Below, in pieces: positions 28,999-37,412 of a DNA stretch of 64,000 nucleotides. The stretch is from CAZUNO01 sp964621445 [NCBI: Candidatus Hadarchaeota archaeon] (GTDB lineage: Archaea > CAYQAE01 > CAYVLA01). The notes beneath the pieces were generated by a model. The model did no database searches. It had not been told where the DNA came from and was given only the letters and a program-made list of their open reading frames with translations. Numbering within the stretch: the stretch's first letter is position 1; the number at the start of each line of letters is the position of its first letter. The stretch lies in the NCBI GenBank assembly GCA_964621445.1, contig CAZUNO010000015.1:1-64000 (forward strand), in the 5' to 3' direction. A program made the position numbers and the translations under genes.

Positions 28999-30252
28999 CT
29001 AACGGCTGAATTTGGTTATCCCGACGTCTCGATAAAGGTGTTTTCTGGCCATCAACGTCCACAGGACGTAACCCGAAACCATCAACGCGGATGTGGTGAC
29101 AAGCCATTCGATGGTGTAGACCCATAGAAGGGCAATGCCTCTCAGGTCCCTTGCCATTTTATCCGCTTCTTGAAGGTCCTGAAAAACCCGTGTCATCGTT
29201 TTTTCGCATTCAACAAATTCTTGGTTCAGGTACTGCTCCTCGGCCATATGGACTTCGTCTTCGAGTTCCCATATGGCCTTCTGGACCTTTTCTGTATTGG
29301 CTCCGAACTTATCGATGAAATCGCTTAGCGAGATAAGCACTGCCTTTTTCGCTCTGAATTCGATGAAGCTAGACTTTAGGCGATGAAATACCTCTACATC
29401 CTGGATGAGAGATCTTCCCGTGGAGTAGAGGATGATGTTGGTGAGAATGTCTGGAGCGTATATATTATCATTTGATGTCTTGGGATAGCGGAAGAAACCA
29501 AGTTCCTTGTGCATGGCGTCACCAATTGTCATCGTGGTCCCCTCCCCGTATTTCCAGGTGATTAGATATGGAACATCTTCATTCCCCGGGAAGTTCCCCA
29601 CCTGCCAGGCGAGAATTGTAGATCCGTCCCGTGGTATCAATAACCTCGATTCACTGCAACCAACTTCTTCAATTCCATATGGAATATAGGGAGTCAATAC
29701 CGGGTCGGGGAAGTCCTTGTTGACACGTACTGTGAAATGATTATATGTGCTCTCTCCACCGCCTCCCCGCGCAACGACTGCTGGCGCATCATTGGGGAAT
29801 GACTGTTGCGTGAGGGAGTTGGCCCAAGCCTCATGTATTTGGGAAACTATACTGAAGACGCTTGCATCATTAAAACCCCCCGCTCCTTCCTCTATAACGT
29901 CGTGCATCCACTTGTCCTGCTGTGTCGTGAACAGGTAGTATTCCGGAGAAGTCAAGAGTATATAGTCAAAGCTCTTCATCTCCTCATAAGTTCGAGGAAA
30001 GTACTGTCGTATGTACTTGATCATGGTACTCGCTCCACCTCGGATGTAGTCACCTCTAGCTGGAATTGCCACCATGTCAATGAGGGGTTCGTCCCTCAGA
30101 AAGTGGGGAAGTTGGGCGTTGCGATCCAGGATCTGCCCGGTGAGCATCACTTTGATCTGTTCTCCTCCTAGACAGGAGGGTGAAGAAATCAAAATAACTC
30201 CCGATAGCACCAGTATCAACAAAGACCAAAATTGGGAGGATGGATGATGCAA
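28999..30252 (-). CDS. Exported GATase1/ThuA-like membrane-anchored protein, paralogue C
   Basis: A 417-residue member: signal peptide (SLLILVLSGVILISSPS), strand IKVMLTGQI, block QYFPRTYEEMKSFDYILLTS, YGEGTTMTIGD, stalk with IDKFGANTEKV, then WVYTIEW, one membrane helix and ARKHLYRDVG. It is the AT-rich copy of the family and is divergent from paralogue D, with only 61 bases between start codons. A Cys after the signal region (SSPSC) could make it a lipoprotein, but the lipobox is weak. Confidence 0.7.
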   Translation of the reverse strand: MHHPSSQFWSLLILVLSGVILISSPSCLGGEQIKVMLTGQILDRNAQLPHFLRDEPLIDMVAIPARGDYIRGGASTMIKYIRQYFPRTYEEMKSFDYILLTSPEYYLFTTQQDKWMHDVIEEGAGGFNDASVFSIVSQIHEAWANSLTQQSFPNDAPAVVARGGGGESTYNHFTVRVNKDFPDPVLTPYIPYGIEEVGCSESRLLIPRDGSTILAWQVGNFPGNEDVPYLITWKYGEGTTMTIGDAMHKELGFFRYPKTSNDNIYAPDILTNIILYSTGRSLIQDVEVFHRLKSSFIEFRAKKAVLISLSDFIDKFGANTEKVQKAIWELEDEVHMAEEQYLNQEFVECEKTMTRVFQDLQEADKMARDLRGIALLWVYTIEWLVTTSALMVSGYVLWTLMARKHLYRDVGITKFSR

Positions 30253-30260
30253 AAATCTTC

Positions 30261-30275
30261 TCGCTTAAAAAGCGA
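30261..30275. promoter_or_regulatory. Operator-like palindrome between paralogues C and D
   Basis: TCGCTT-AAA-AAGCGA is a perfect 6-3-6 inverted repeat in the 61-base divergent promoter, lying where paralogue C transcription would begin (predicted near 30259). A repressor binding here would affect C directly and D through the shared TATA box. Confidence 0.5.
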
Positions 30276-30280
30276 CGATT

Positions 30281-30290
30281 ATTATATAAC
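30281..30290. promoter_or_regulatory. Shared bidirectional TATA element
   Basis: ATTATATAAC reads as a TATA box in both directions. Start points predicted 26 bases each side (about 30259 minus, 30311 plus) fall 3-7 bases before the starts of paralogues C (30252) and D (30314), so one element could serve both genes with nearly leaderless messages. Confidence 0.5.
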
Positions 30291-30313
30291 TATTTCGCCC
30301 GGGTTAACAGTTA

Positions 30314-31582
30314 TTGGGTTTACCTGTACCGCATAGAGCATTGAATAGGAGATTCCTCATATCATTTACCTGCCTGTTACTGGTGTTCGGCCCGAATGCT
30401 CTGGCGGCCGAGCGGATCGACCTCCTGCTCATAGGCCACGTGGTTTCCTCCTACAACCCGGTGACCACATTCCTGGATCCCGACCCTTCAGTCAGGTACA
30501 CCATAGTCCCCACCAGCGAGAGCCACGCGCTTCCCCTAAACGAGGATGATGCCAAGAGGTACGTAAAGCAGTACTTCCCTCGGACCTATGAAGACCTTGC
30601 CGATTACGACTTCCTGATGTACTCCATACCATACATTCTGCCCCTAACCCTGAACCAGATATCCTGGCTGAGGGAGGTCGTTTATTCCGGCGAATGCGGC
30701 GCACTCACGGATCAGGGAGGGCTGAGGCTGGACGTGAAGTACGCCCAGTTCTGGGTTAATTCCGGCATGAGCGAGGTGTTCGCCAATGATGCGGAGGCCG
30801 TGTTGCAGACGGGAAAGGTGACCTACAGCGACTCGGGGTACAGGCTTTCCGTTAAGCCGGAGGCCCAGCCCCAGGTCCTGGAACCCCTGATTAGCCTGGG
30901 TCTGGAGGACATCCCGGCCCTGGGCCTCTTCCACACCGTTCCCAGGGAGGGAGCACGGATAATAGCTGAGGCCATGGGCAACTTCCCGGACATACCCGGG
31001 TACTCGAAGAGCGCCCCCTGGCTCATGTACTACCAGTACGGAGAGGGGTCCTCTTGGACCCTCTGCGACAACTTCGTCAATCCGTTCTGGTGCGGCATGT
31101 ATTACGGGAGCGTGCAGGGCGACCTGCAGACCGATGTTCTGATGAACATCATATGGCCCACCGTGGGGTGGGAGCTTCCCAGGGACGCCGCGCTCGTTCA
31201 CAGGATACGCCTCCGTTTCAGGGATTACATAGAGGAGAGGAGTCTCCAGATCTCGGTGGTGGAGTTCGTGGACAGGCTTGGAGCCAATCTACTGCCGGTG
31301 GAGCAGGTCCTGGATACGGCAGACCAACTGAAGGGAGAGGCCGAAGAGCTTTACCTGGAACAGAGATACCAGGATTGCGAGGAGGAGCTTGACGGGGCAT
31401 TCGCAAAAATTGAGGAGGCCGGCGGGCTGGCCCTGGACCAGAAGAAACGGGCCCTGCTCTGGGTGTATATCATAGAGTGGGCCGCGGTGACCGGCGCCCT
31501 CATGATCTGCGGCTTCGTTATCTACACGGTGATGATCCAGAGGCGTTACTACAGGGAGATTCGCACCACTCGTACACAGTAA
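30314..31582 (+). CDS. Exported GATase1/ThuA-like membrane-anchored protein, paralogue D
   Basis: A 422-residue member: signal peptide (FLISFTCLLLVFGPNALA), strand RIDLLLIGHVV, block QYFPRTYEDLADYDFLMYS, YQYGEGSSWTLCDN, stalk with VDRLGANLLPVEQV, then WVYIIEW, one membrane helix and QRRYYREIR. Start is TTG 30314 by promoter spacing; a second TTG at 30341 would give a shorter signal peptide. Ends with TRTQ, like paralogue E, suggesting D and E are closest. Confidence 0.7.
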   Translation: MGLPVPHRALNRRFLISFTCLLLVFGPNALAAERIDLLLIGHVVSSYNPVTTFLDPDPSVRYTIVPTSESHALPLNEDDAKRYVKQYFPRTYEDLADYDFLMYSIPYILPLTLNQISWLREVVYSGECGALTDQGGLRLDVKYAQFWVNSGMSEVFANDAEAVLQTGKVTYSDSGYRLSVKPEAQPQVLEPLISLGLEDIPALGLFHTVPREGARIIAEAMGNFPDIPGYSKSAPWLMYYQYGEGSSWTLCDNFVNPFWCGMYYGSVQGDLQTDVLMNIIWPTVGWELPRDAALVHRIRLRFRDYIEERSLQISVVEFVDRLGANLLPVEQVLDTADQLKGEAEELYLEQRYQDCEEELDGAFAKIEEAGGLALDQKKRALLWVYIIEWAAVTGALMICGFVIYTVMIQRRYYREIRTTRTQ

Positions 31583-31623
31583 TCATAAGATATTTGTCCT
31601 TCTCATTGCCCCCAAGCGTCGTG

Positions 31624-32469
31624 ATGGATTCACAGGCCCTATCGGTGATAATCGCCACGGTGCTTTTGGGACCCCCGCAGGCGGCCCCAATGTCAATAGC
31701 GATTATGGGTCTGGGAATAGAGAAGGCCATGGCACTTATGGCCTTTGGCCACCTGGGCAGTGCCCTGTTCCTTCTCTTTTTCTTTGAGCTGATCAGCCCC
31801 CTTATCGAAAAAATCAGGGGCTTTCTTGGCTATCTTTGGATAAGAATTAAGCAGAAAAGGGGCCTCAAACCCATTGAGGAAAGATCCAGCGTTCCGTTCC
31901 AGGTGATGACTCCGGGTAGCAAGTATTACCTTCTGGGCGCGGTGGCTTTTGTCTTCGCCTTCGGCTCCTTCGTGGGGGTTGCTGCCACAAAGGCAGTGAA
32001 CATGAAGCGCTCTCGGGCCTTCGCAGCCGTTCTAATCGGATGCGGAATCTCCGTGGTTTTCTGGTCCCTGGTGGCCTACTACCTATCCAGGACCATCAAA
32101 CCCTGGTTGATCACCCTGGTATTCCTGGTCCTGGCCCTGGCCCTTCTATGGAGGGGCAAGATCCTGGAAAACAGGTTCATGTCGGAGATCAGGAAACTGG
32201 GCATAAGGGGAGTCCAGGTCCTGTACCTCATGGCATATGAGGCATCCCCCCGAAAAATCGCTGCCAGGAGCCAGATGGGCATAGACGAGATAACCAAGGT
32301 GCTCGAGGAGCTGCGGAGAAAAGGGTATGTGACCTCAGTTGGACAAGACATATACGAGCTCACATCCAGGGGCCTGGACAGGGCTGGACGGCTCCCTGGA
32401 TGGTTGGTGGAGTCTCTAAAATCGGATGAAGAGGAGGGGAATAAGGATGAAACTGACGGAAGAAGTTGA
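31624..32469 (+). CDS. Membrane protein with C-terminal winged helix
   Basis: About 281 residues from ATG 31624 (GTG 31621 adjoining). Five or so membrane helices: an N-terminal hairpin with ATVLLGPPQAAPMSIA, resembling the small multidrug-export fold loosely, and later FAFGSFVGVAATKAV and ITLVFLVLALALLW. The last 90 residues are a winged helix: LYLMAYEASPRKIAARSQMGIDEITKVLEEL...KGYVTSVGQDIYEL. A membrane-bound regulator sensing something at the membrane is likely, but family is not recognised. It follows paralogue D by about 40 bases and overlaps the OYE homologue start. Confidence 0.65.
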   Translation: MDSQALSVIIATVLLGPPQAAPMSIAIMGLGIEKAMALMAFGHLGSALFLLFFFELISPLIEKIRGFLGYLWIRIKQKRGLKPIEERSSVPFQVMTPGSKYYLLGAVAFVFAFGSFVGVAATKAVNMKRSRAFAAVLIGCGISVVFWSLVAYYLSRTIKPWLITLVFLVLALALLWRGKILENRFMSEIRKLGIRGVQVLYLMAYEASPRKIAARSQMGIDEITKVLEELRRKGYVTSVGQDIYELTSRGLDRAGRLPGWLVESLKSDEEEGNKDETDGRS

Positions 32470-33400
32470 AGTAGGTTCTCTGGGATTAAGAAACAGGATA
32501 GTGATGCCACCCATGGCCACCGGACTGGCAACCGAGAAGGGCGAGGTGACCGATGAACTGATCGACCACTACTCGTCCCGGGCACCTTGGCTGGGGCTGA
32601 TAATCGTCGAACACAGCTATGTGCACCCCGAGGGTAGGCTTTCCAGCAGACAACTGGGAATATACGACGATTCCCTGGTACCGGGACTGGAGGAGCTATC
32701 AAGTTCGGTAAAGGAAGAGGGAACGCCGGTGTGCATCCAGATTAACCACGCAGGCGCCAAGGCCGAGCCGGGTCCAGACCGGTATGCGGTGGGACCAAGC
32801 GCCGATGAGAATGCACACCAGCTTACCGAGGCAGAGATCTCGGAGGTGGTCGAGTCCTTCGGCAAGGCGGCGGCAAGGGCAGTATCAGCCGGCTTCGATG
32901 CCGTCGAGGTCCACGGCGCCCATGGATTTCTGCTTAACCAGTTCACCTCCCCGGTAACGAACCGCAGACAGGACTCATACGGTGGATATATCAAGAATAG
33001 AATGCGGTTCCCGCTCATGGTGGTGGATAGGGTTAGAAGGGAGACCAACGGAGAGGCCCAACTATGGTATCGCCTGGGAGCAGACGATCGCAACCCCCGA
33101 GGCAATAGCACAGAGGACGCGGCCAAGATGGCCAGGATGCTAGTGGACAGTGGAGTGGAGGTAGTTGACGTCTCGGGAGGGGTCTGTGGCTCCCGTCCCA
33201 CAGGTCTCTCGGGACCTGGATACTTTGCATACGCTGCCCAAGCGGTCAAGGATGTCGTTGATGTGCCAGTGGTGGCCGTGGGCGGTATAAGGACCCCGGA
33301 AGATGCGGAGAGGATATTGTCGGAATGGAATATCGACCTGGTGGCCGTGGGCCGGGCTCTACTTGAGGACCCCGAATGGGGTAGAAAGGCACAGGAATAG
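32447..33400 (+). CDS. NADH:flavin oxidoreductase (old yellow enzyme family)
   Basis: An FMN TIM-barrel enzyme of about 317 residues: RNRIVMPPMATG at the first strand, CIQINHAGAKA, the catalytic-site VEVHGAHGFLLNQF with the H-x-x-H pattern, NRRQDSYGG and late VAVGGIRTPEDAE for phosphate binding. These enzymes reduce activated double bonds using NAD(P)H. I place the start at ATG 32447, preceded by GAGGAGGGG; this overlaps the end of the membrane protein by 23 bases. It lacks the C-terminal FeS and pyridine-nucleotide domains of the long enoate-reductase form. Confidence 0.9.
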   Translation: MKLTEEVEVGSLGLRNRIVMPPMATGLATEKGEVTDELIDHYSSRAPWLGLIIVEHSYVHPEGRLSSRQLGIYDDSLVPGLEELSSSVKEEGTPVCIQINHAGAKAEPGPDRYAVGPSADENAHQLTEAEISEVVESFGKAAARAVSAGFDAVEVHGAHGFLLNQFTSPVTNRRQDSYGGYIKNRMRFPLMVVDRVRRETNGEAQLWYRLGADDRNPRGNSTEDAAKMARMLVDSGVEVVDVSGGVCGSRPTGLSGPGYFAYAAQAVKDVVDVPVVAVGGIRTPEDAERILSEWNIDLVAVGRALLEDPEWGRKAQE

Positions 33401-33407
33401 GCAGTTA

Positions 33408-33983
33408 ATGGTAATAGAGGGAACATTCATAACTCCCGACGGAAAGCCAGGAGCGAGGAACAACCCATTGAAGATCCAAGATGCCGAGGAGCTCTTAAGA
33501 AAAATTCAGAAAAGGTACAATAAGAATCCAGATCAAGATTGGCGAATACTCATGGGCCGCGACTCCTCCGGACGCCCGACCCAGCTCATAGGAAACTCGA
33601 AAGCGTCCTGGCAGATAAAAGGAGAGATGGTTAAACCTAGCAAGTTTGCTGGTGTGGGTTCCAGGCTCAAGGGAGTCAGCGGAGATGACCTGCTCGACGT
33701 GGGTGATCCCTTTTACGGCCTGAGGCCGGTCAAGAAGGAAGCGATGAGAAATATGCTCAAGACGGGCTCAAAAAAGTCACTCAAGAACTTGATAGGCCTG
33801 CCCCCGGCCTCACTGGATAGCGTGTCCTCTGCGGAGGCCCTCCTGGAGGGCCCCATCCTCCACTCGAGAACCCCTATCACCCCTATCTCGGACAAGCAGA
33901 GGGAGCTGGAGAACTCCCTCAACAGAAGTTTAGAGAAGTTAATGAGGGACAGATATCCGGAGACCAGAAGTGCCTACGGATAA
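33408..33983 (+). CDS. Hypothetical protein
   Basis: About 191 residues from ATG 33408, eight bases past the OYE stop; an upstream extension in frame is antisense-like and unlikely. Starts MVIEGTFITPDGKPGARN. Rich in Lys and Ser, with no membrane helix, no Cys and no recognised domain; the C-terminal part is helical (QRELENSLNRSLEKLM). Probably cotranscribed with the OYE and the sialidase-like gene that starts nine bases later. Confidence 0.6.
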   Translation: MVIEGTFITPDGKPGARNNPLKIQDAEELLRKIQKRYNKNPDQDWRILMGRDSSGRPTQLIGNSKASWQIKGEMVKPSKFAGVGSRLKGVSGDDLLDVGDPFYGLRPVKKEAMRNMLKTGSKKSLKNLIGLPPASLDSVSSAEALLEGPILHSRTPITPISDKQRELENSLNRSLEKLMRDRYPETRSAYG

Positions 33984-33991
33984 TCCCTGAG

Positions 33992-35065
33992 GTGAAGTAC
34001 CTGCCATCCATTGATGTTCGTGATTTACCGAGTTCAAGAGAGGTGACCGTTACCCGGGATAAGGGCTATTTCCCGGTGGTCGTCCAAACCGGACCCAGCA
34101 AGGCGGTCGCCGTGGTCCGGGCTGGAGCCGGACATATTGGCCTGAGGGGAAGGCTGGAGGTGGTCAGAACCGAGGACTCCGGACTTACCTGGTCCCAACC
34201 CGTTGTGGCAGCGGACAGCGAGTGGGATGATAGGAATCCCTCCCTGGGCAAGACCCGTCGCGGCGATCTGGTGCTCGCATATCACCACCAGGGAAATTAC
34301 GACTCCGATGGCAATATCGTGAAAGGAGATCGCGTTGACACCCTTCTCACCACCTCCACCGACGAGGGAGGCACCTGGAGCGACCCATACCCATTGAACC
34401 TAGAGGAACTCCGGGGACGTTCACCCTACGGCAGGATGATCAACTATGGCGATCAGCTGCTGATGCCGATCTATGGAGCGGAGATAGGGAGGAAACTTCC
34501 TCTGGACCGTCCCTGCAGGAGCTACATAATCAGATCGGAGGACGGGGGCAGGACCTGGAAGACTCCAACCGAGATAGCCAGTGAGATGAACGAGACATCG
34601 CTACTACCGATGCCCGATGGAGATATCATCGCCTTCCTGAGATCGGAAAAGGGCCATCCCGCTTCCATCTACGGCTCCTTCTCTAGCGATCAGGGGTATA
34701 AATGGTCTGAGCCCTCCCGGATAACAGCCGACTCGGAACACCCGGCCGACGCCCTTCTGTTGTCCAACGGCTGGACCCTTCTCTGCTTTGGAAATCGGCA
34801 CCATCCGTACGGGGTCCAGGGCCTGGTGAGCACCGATGGCGGCAAATCATGGAATGGGACCAGGTTGATATTCACCGACGACCTGCCGGATACGGACATC
34901 GGCTATCCGAGCATGACCATGTTTGATAACGGAAGGATTATGATCATGTATTACTCGAGAGGTATCAAGTCCAAATATAGCGGGAAAGGCGCCTTCGCGA
35001 GAGCCATCCTCTTCGAGGAGGATGAGTTGGTTTCAGCCCTCCAGAAAAGCGGGGCTGGAAAGTAA
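33992..35065 (+). CDS. Sialidase-like protein with Asp-box repeats
   Basis: A 357-residue beta-propeller with five Asp boxes of the S-x-D-x-G-x-x-W type: TEDSGLTW, STDEGGTW, SEDGGRTW, SSDQGYKW and STDGGKSW. An N-terminal Arg-rich strand and WDDRNPSLGKT lie where sialidases carry catalytic arginines and Asp. No signal peptide is seen, so it is cytoplasmic or non-classically exported. True neuraminidase activity is not certain since many BNR proteins act on other uronic or sulfated sugars. Same strand and near overlap with the preceding hypothetical gene. Confidence 0.75.
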   Translation: MKYLPSIDVRDLPSSREVTVTRDKGYFPVVVQTGPSKAVAVVRAGAGHIGLRGRLEVVRTEDSGLTWSQPVVAADSEWDDRNPSLGKTRRGDLVLAYHHQGNYDSDGNIVKGDRVDTLLTTSTDEGGTWSDPYPLNLEELRGRSPYGRMINYGDQLLMPIYGAEIGRKLPLDRPCRSYIIRSEDGGRTWKTPTEIASEMNETSLLPMPDGDIIAFLRSEKGHPASIYGSFSSDQGYKWSEPSRITADSEHPADALLLSNGWTLLCFGNRHHPYGVQGLVSTDGGKSWNGTRLIFTDDLPDTDIGYPSMTMFDNGRIMIMYYSRGIKSKYSGKGAFARAILFEEDELVSALQKSGAGK

Positions 35066-35071
35066 GCTTTG

Positions 35072-37120
35072 TCAGGGGAGGGTTATGGTGTTAACCTCGG
35101 TTTGTGATTCCATTCCCTGGACGAGGTCCCGGTCATGAGTTACCAGGATGACCTGTCCAAGTTCCTCCAGACCGGCAAGGGTGCTGGCCAGAGATCGAAC
35201 GTTTTCCTGGTCCATGTATTCTGTCGGCTCATCGAGTATCAGAAATCCCTGGTCCTGGACCTCGGGCTCCGTCTCCCTGAAGACCCGGGACAGCGCTATC
35301 CTCATGGAAAGACCGGCCATCACCCTTTCTCCCACCGATAACATCTCCAGAGGCATCTTTCCGGAGGCTGTGCGGGCGATAACCCCGTAGTCATCATCAA
35401 GTTCTAGACCCTCTATAAAATCCCCGGAATATATATCCCGGAAAATCTGGTCCGTGCGGGACTCGACAGTTGGTAATATCCGTTTTCTGGCATGAGGACC
35501 GATATTGTTGAATGCCCATCTGATGTCCTTAACCCGTTCTAGCTCATCCTCCAGGGAGGAATGCCTTTCCTCAATGGATTTCAAGCGGGTCTTTTTCATC
35601 TGTTCCTGGCCGAGTTTGTCCATGAGCTGGGAGATCTCCTTTTCCAGCCTCTCCAGCATCCGTTTGTCGGCCATGTACTTCGCCAAGCGGTTCGATTCCT
35701 GGCCAACAGAGGGCGCCGACTTCTCCATCTCCTGGAGCATTTCCTTTTCCTTCTTTATCTCCTTTTCCATCTCCCGCTTGCTCTGGAGATCGGAGCTGAG
35801 CTGGGTCTCTATCTCCTCCTTTGAGGTCCTCAATCCGGAGTTCTGGGACCTCGCCTCCGATATCTCCCTCTCGGCTTCCCGCAGTTCCTGGTCTAGCCTG
35901 GAAAGACGGGACTGAAACCTGTCAACTGCCTGTTTGAATCTCTCCCTATCCTTCTCCTTGGACCGGATAGAGCTCTGAAGATCCTGGATCTTCTGGTCAA
36001 GGCTTCCTCGGGCATCCCGCGCGTGTTGAACGGTGAGTTGTGATCCACACAGAGGACAGATTGATTCACCCTCGGCCTCCATCTGGGAGAAGGTTTTTAC
36101 CAGCCTCTCCTGCAACTCGAGATCGGCCTGGAGCTTCAGCACATCATTCTCCAGCTGCTGCAGGCTCTGCTGGTGCTCCTGAAGGTCCTCCGCTATCCTC
36201 TTTTTCCTCTCCTGCAGGCTCTGCTTCTCCTCGCGGAGGGATTCTATCCGATTTTCCCTCCTCAGGATATCAGCTTCGATCTCGTTCAGCCTTTCGTTTG
36301 CGGAGTCGATCCGCTCGTCCAGGGCCCCTCTATTGTGCTCAATGTTCTCCAGCCTCTGTCTAGTTGATGCCTGGTCCCTGCCGCCTTCCAGGTCTTGGGC
36401 AGAGATATCCTCGGAAATACCAGGCTCGCTCTTCATTTTCTTGATCTCAGCCTGGAGGGTCATCTTCTCCTCCATACGACGGGAGAGCTCTTCTGATATC
36501 GATTCCGCGTTTTCCACCTCGGCCTGGGCCCTTATCAGCTCCTCTCTTGCCCCGGACACCTCGTCTTCCAGCCTGGACTGCCTTTTCCTAAGGTCCTTCC
36601 AGGCCTCCTCGAAAACCCCGAGGCCTATCATGCGGTCAATCTCCCTTTCTCTCTCCTTTCCGGCCTCCAGAAGAGACCGGATTTCCCCCTGTCTTATGTA
36701 ACAGGAGTTCCGGTATGTGCCCTGGTCGACAGGGAGCAGATCGTCCAGGGTCGCCTCCACCGCTGTTTTCTTTGAGGACATCTCATCTCCATTCCTGGTC
36801 AACCGTGTCTGGGTGGTTGATGCGCCCTCGTCACCTTTACTTAACTGCCTGAGAATGCGGTAGGAGCCTTCCGTAGAGACGCCACGTGGTCGAAAGCTGA
36901 GGGAGACTGTGCACTGGTTCTCCCCGATACTAACCAGTGGTGCAAGCCCGGTTGTACCGGTAACCGAGCCAAACAGGGCGAATTCTATGGACTCCAAGAT
37001 CGACGTCTTGCCCGAGCCATTCGGTCCCTGGAGTATGTTGATGCCGGGTGAGAAACGGACATTCCTGTCCTGGAAAATTTTGAAATTATGGAGTGAAAGT
37101 TCATTCACCATCATCTTCAT
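35072..37120 (-). CDS. Rad50/SMC-like ATPase with zinc hook
   Basis: A 682-residue SMC-type protein: Walker A GPNGSGKTS at 32-40, about 500 residues of coiled coil broken by CPLCG (the Cys-x-x-Cys zinc hook), then the signature LSVGERVMAGLSMRIALSR and Walker B FLILDEPTEYMD, with a His switch in VTHDRDL. It is shorter than archaeal Rad50 (about 850-900 aa) and has no Mre11 beside it. Its start overlaps the small helical protein by 20 bases. It could be a second Rad50-type ATPase with a different nuclease or none. Confidence 0.85.
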   Translation of the reverse strand: MKMMVNELSLHNFKIFQDRNVRFSPGINILQGPNGSGKTSILESIEFALFGSVTGTTGLAPLVSIGENQCTVSLSFRPRGVSTEGSYRILRQLSKGDEGASTTQTRLTRNGDEMSSKKTAVEATLDDLLPVDQGTYRNSCYIRQGEIRSLLEAGKEREREIDRMIGLGVFEEAWKDLRKRQSRLEDEVSGAREELIRAQAEVENAESISEELSRRMEEKMTLQAEIKKMKSEPGISEDISAQDLEGGRDQASTRQRLENIEHNRGALDERIDSANERLNEIEADILRRENRIESLREEKQSLQERKKRIAEDLQEHQQSLQQLENDVLKLQADLELQERLVKTFSQMEAEGESICPLCGSQLTVQHARDARGSLDQKIQDLQSSIRSKEKDRERFKQAVDRFQSRLSRLDQELREAEREISEARSQNSGLRTSKEEIETQLSSDLQSKREMEKEIKKEKEMLQEMEKSAPSVGQESNRLAKYMADKRMLERLEKEISQLMDKLGQEQMKKTRLKSIEERHSSLEDELERVKDIRWAFNNIGPHARKRILPTVESRTDQIFRDIYSGDFIEGLELDDDYGVIARTASGKMPLEMLSVGERVMAGLSMRIALSRVFRETEPEVQDQGFLILDEPTEYMDQENVRSLASTLAGLEELGQVILVTHDRDLVQGMESQTEVNTITLP

Positions 37121-37412
37121 TGCCCATCTCCAACGAGCGTTTGAGCTGGTCCTCGATGTCCCCGGTCCGCTTTTGGCTCTCCTTTGCCGGTGATCCCGTC
37201 TTATTCTCCCCTTGATCCCCTGCCTTCTCCCGGATTATGTCCGTGGCTTCCCTTATGAGAGTCTTTAGTTCGCCTTCTTCATACTTTTCTGAGAAATTTT
37301 CCCTCAGGAAGGATTCCAAGATCGAATAGATGTCCAACGAGCGCTTGGTCATATCAAAGATAGGGAGGCCTGATGGCCTTAAAGTATTTCTGCGCCGGGT
37401 CTCCCCCGCCAT
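37101..37412 (-). CDS. Small charged helical protein coupled to Rad50-like ATPase
   Basis: A 103-residue protein whose ATG follows the UroD-like stop directly (TAG-ATG), with an alternative ATG at 37352. The centre is helical (SLDIYSILESFLRENF, ELKTLIREATDIIREKAGD) and the end strongly charged. No family recognised. Tight overlaps on both sides put it in a three-gene operon and suggest it is a partner of the ATPase. Confidence 0.6.
   Translation of the reverse strand: MAGETRRRNTLRPSGLPIFDMTKRSLDIYSILESFLRENFSEKYEEGELKTLIREATDIIREKAGDQGENKTGSPAKESQKRTGDIEDQLKRSLEMGNEDDGE

Noticed and set aside
32617-33426. 269-residue minus-strand frame opposite the OYE homologue
   Set aside because: Shadow of the strong OYE frame, Ser/Pro-rich composition.
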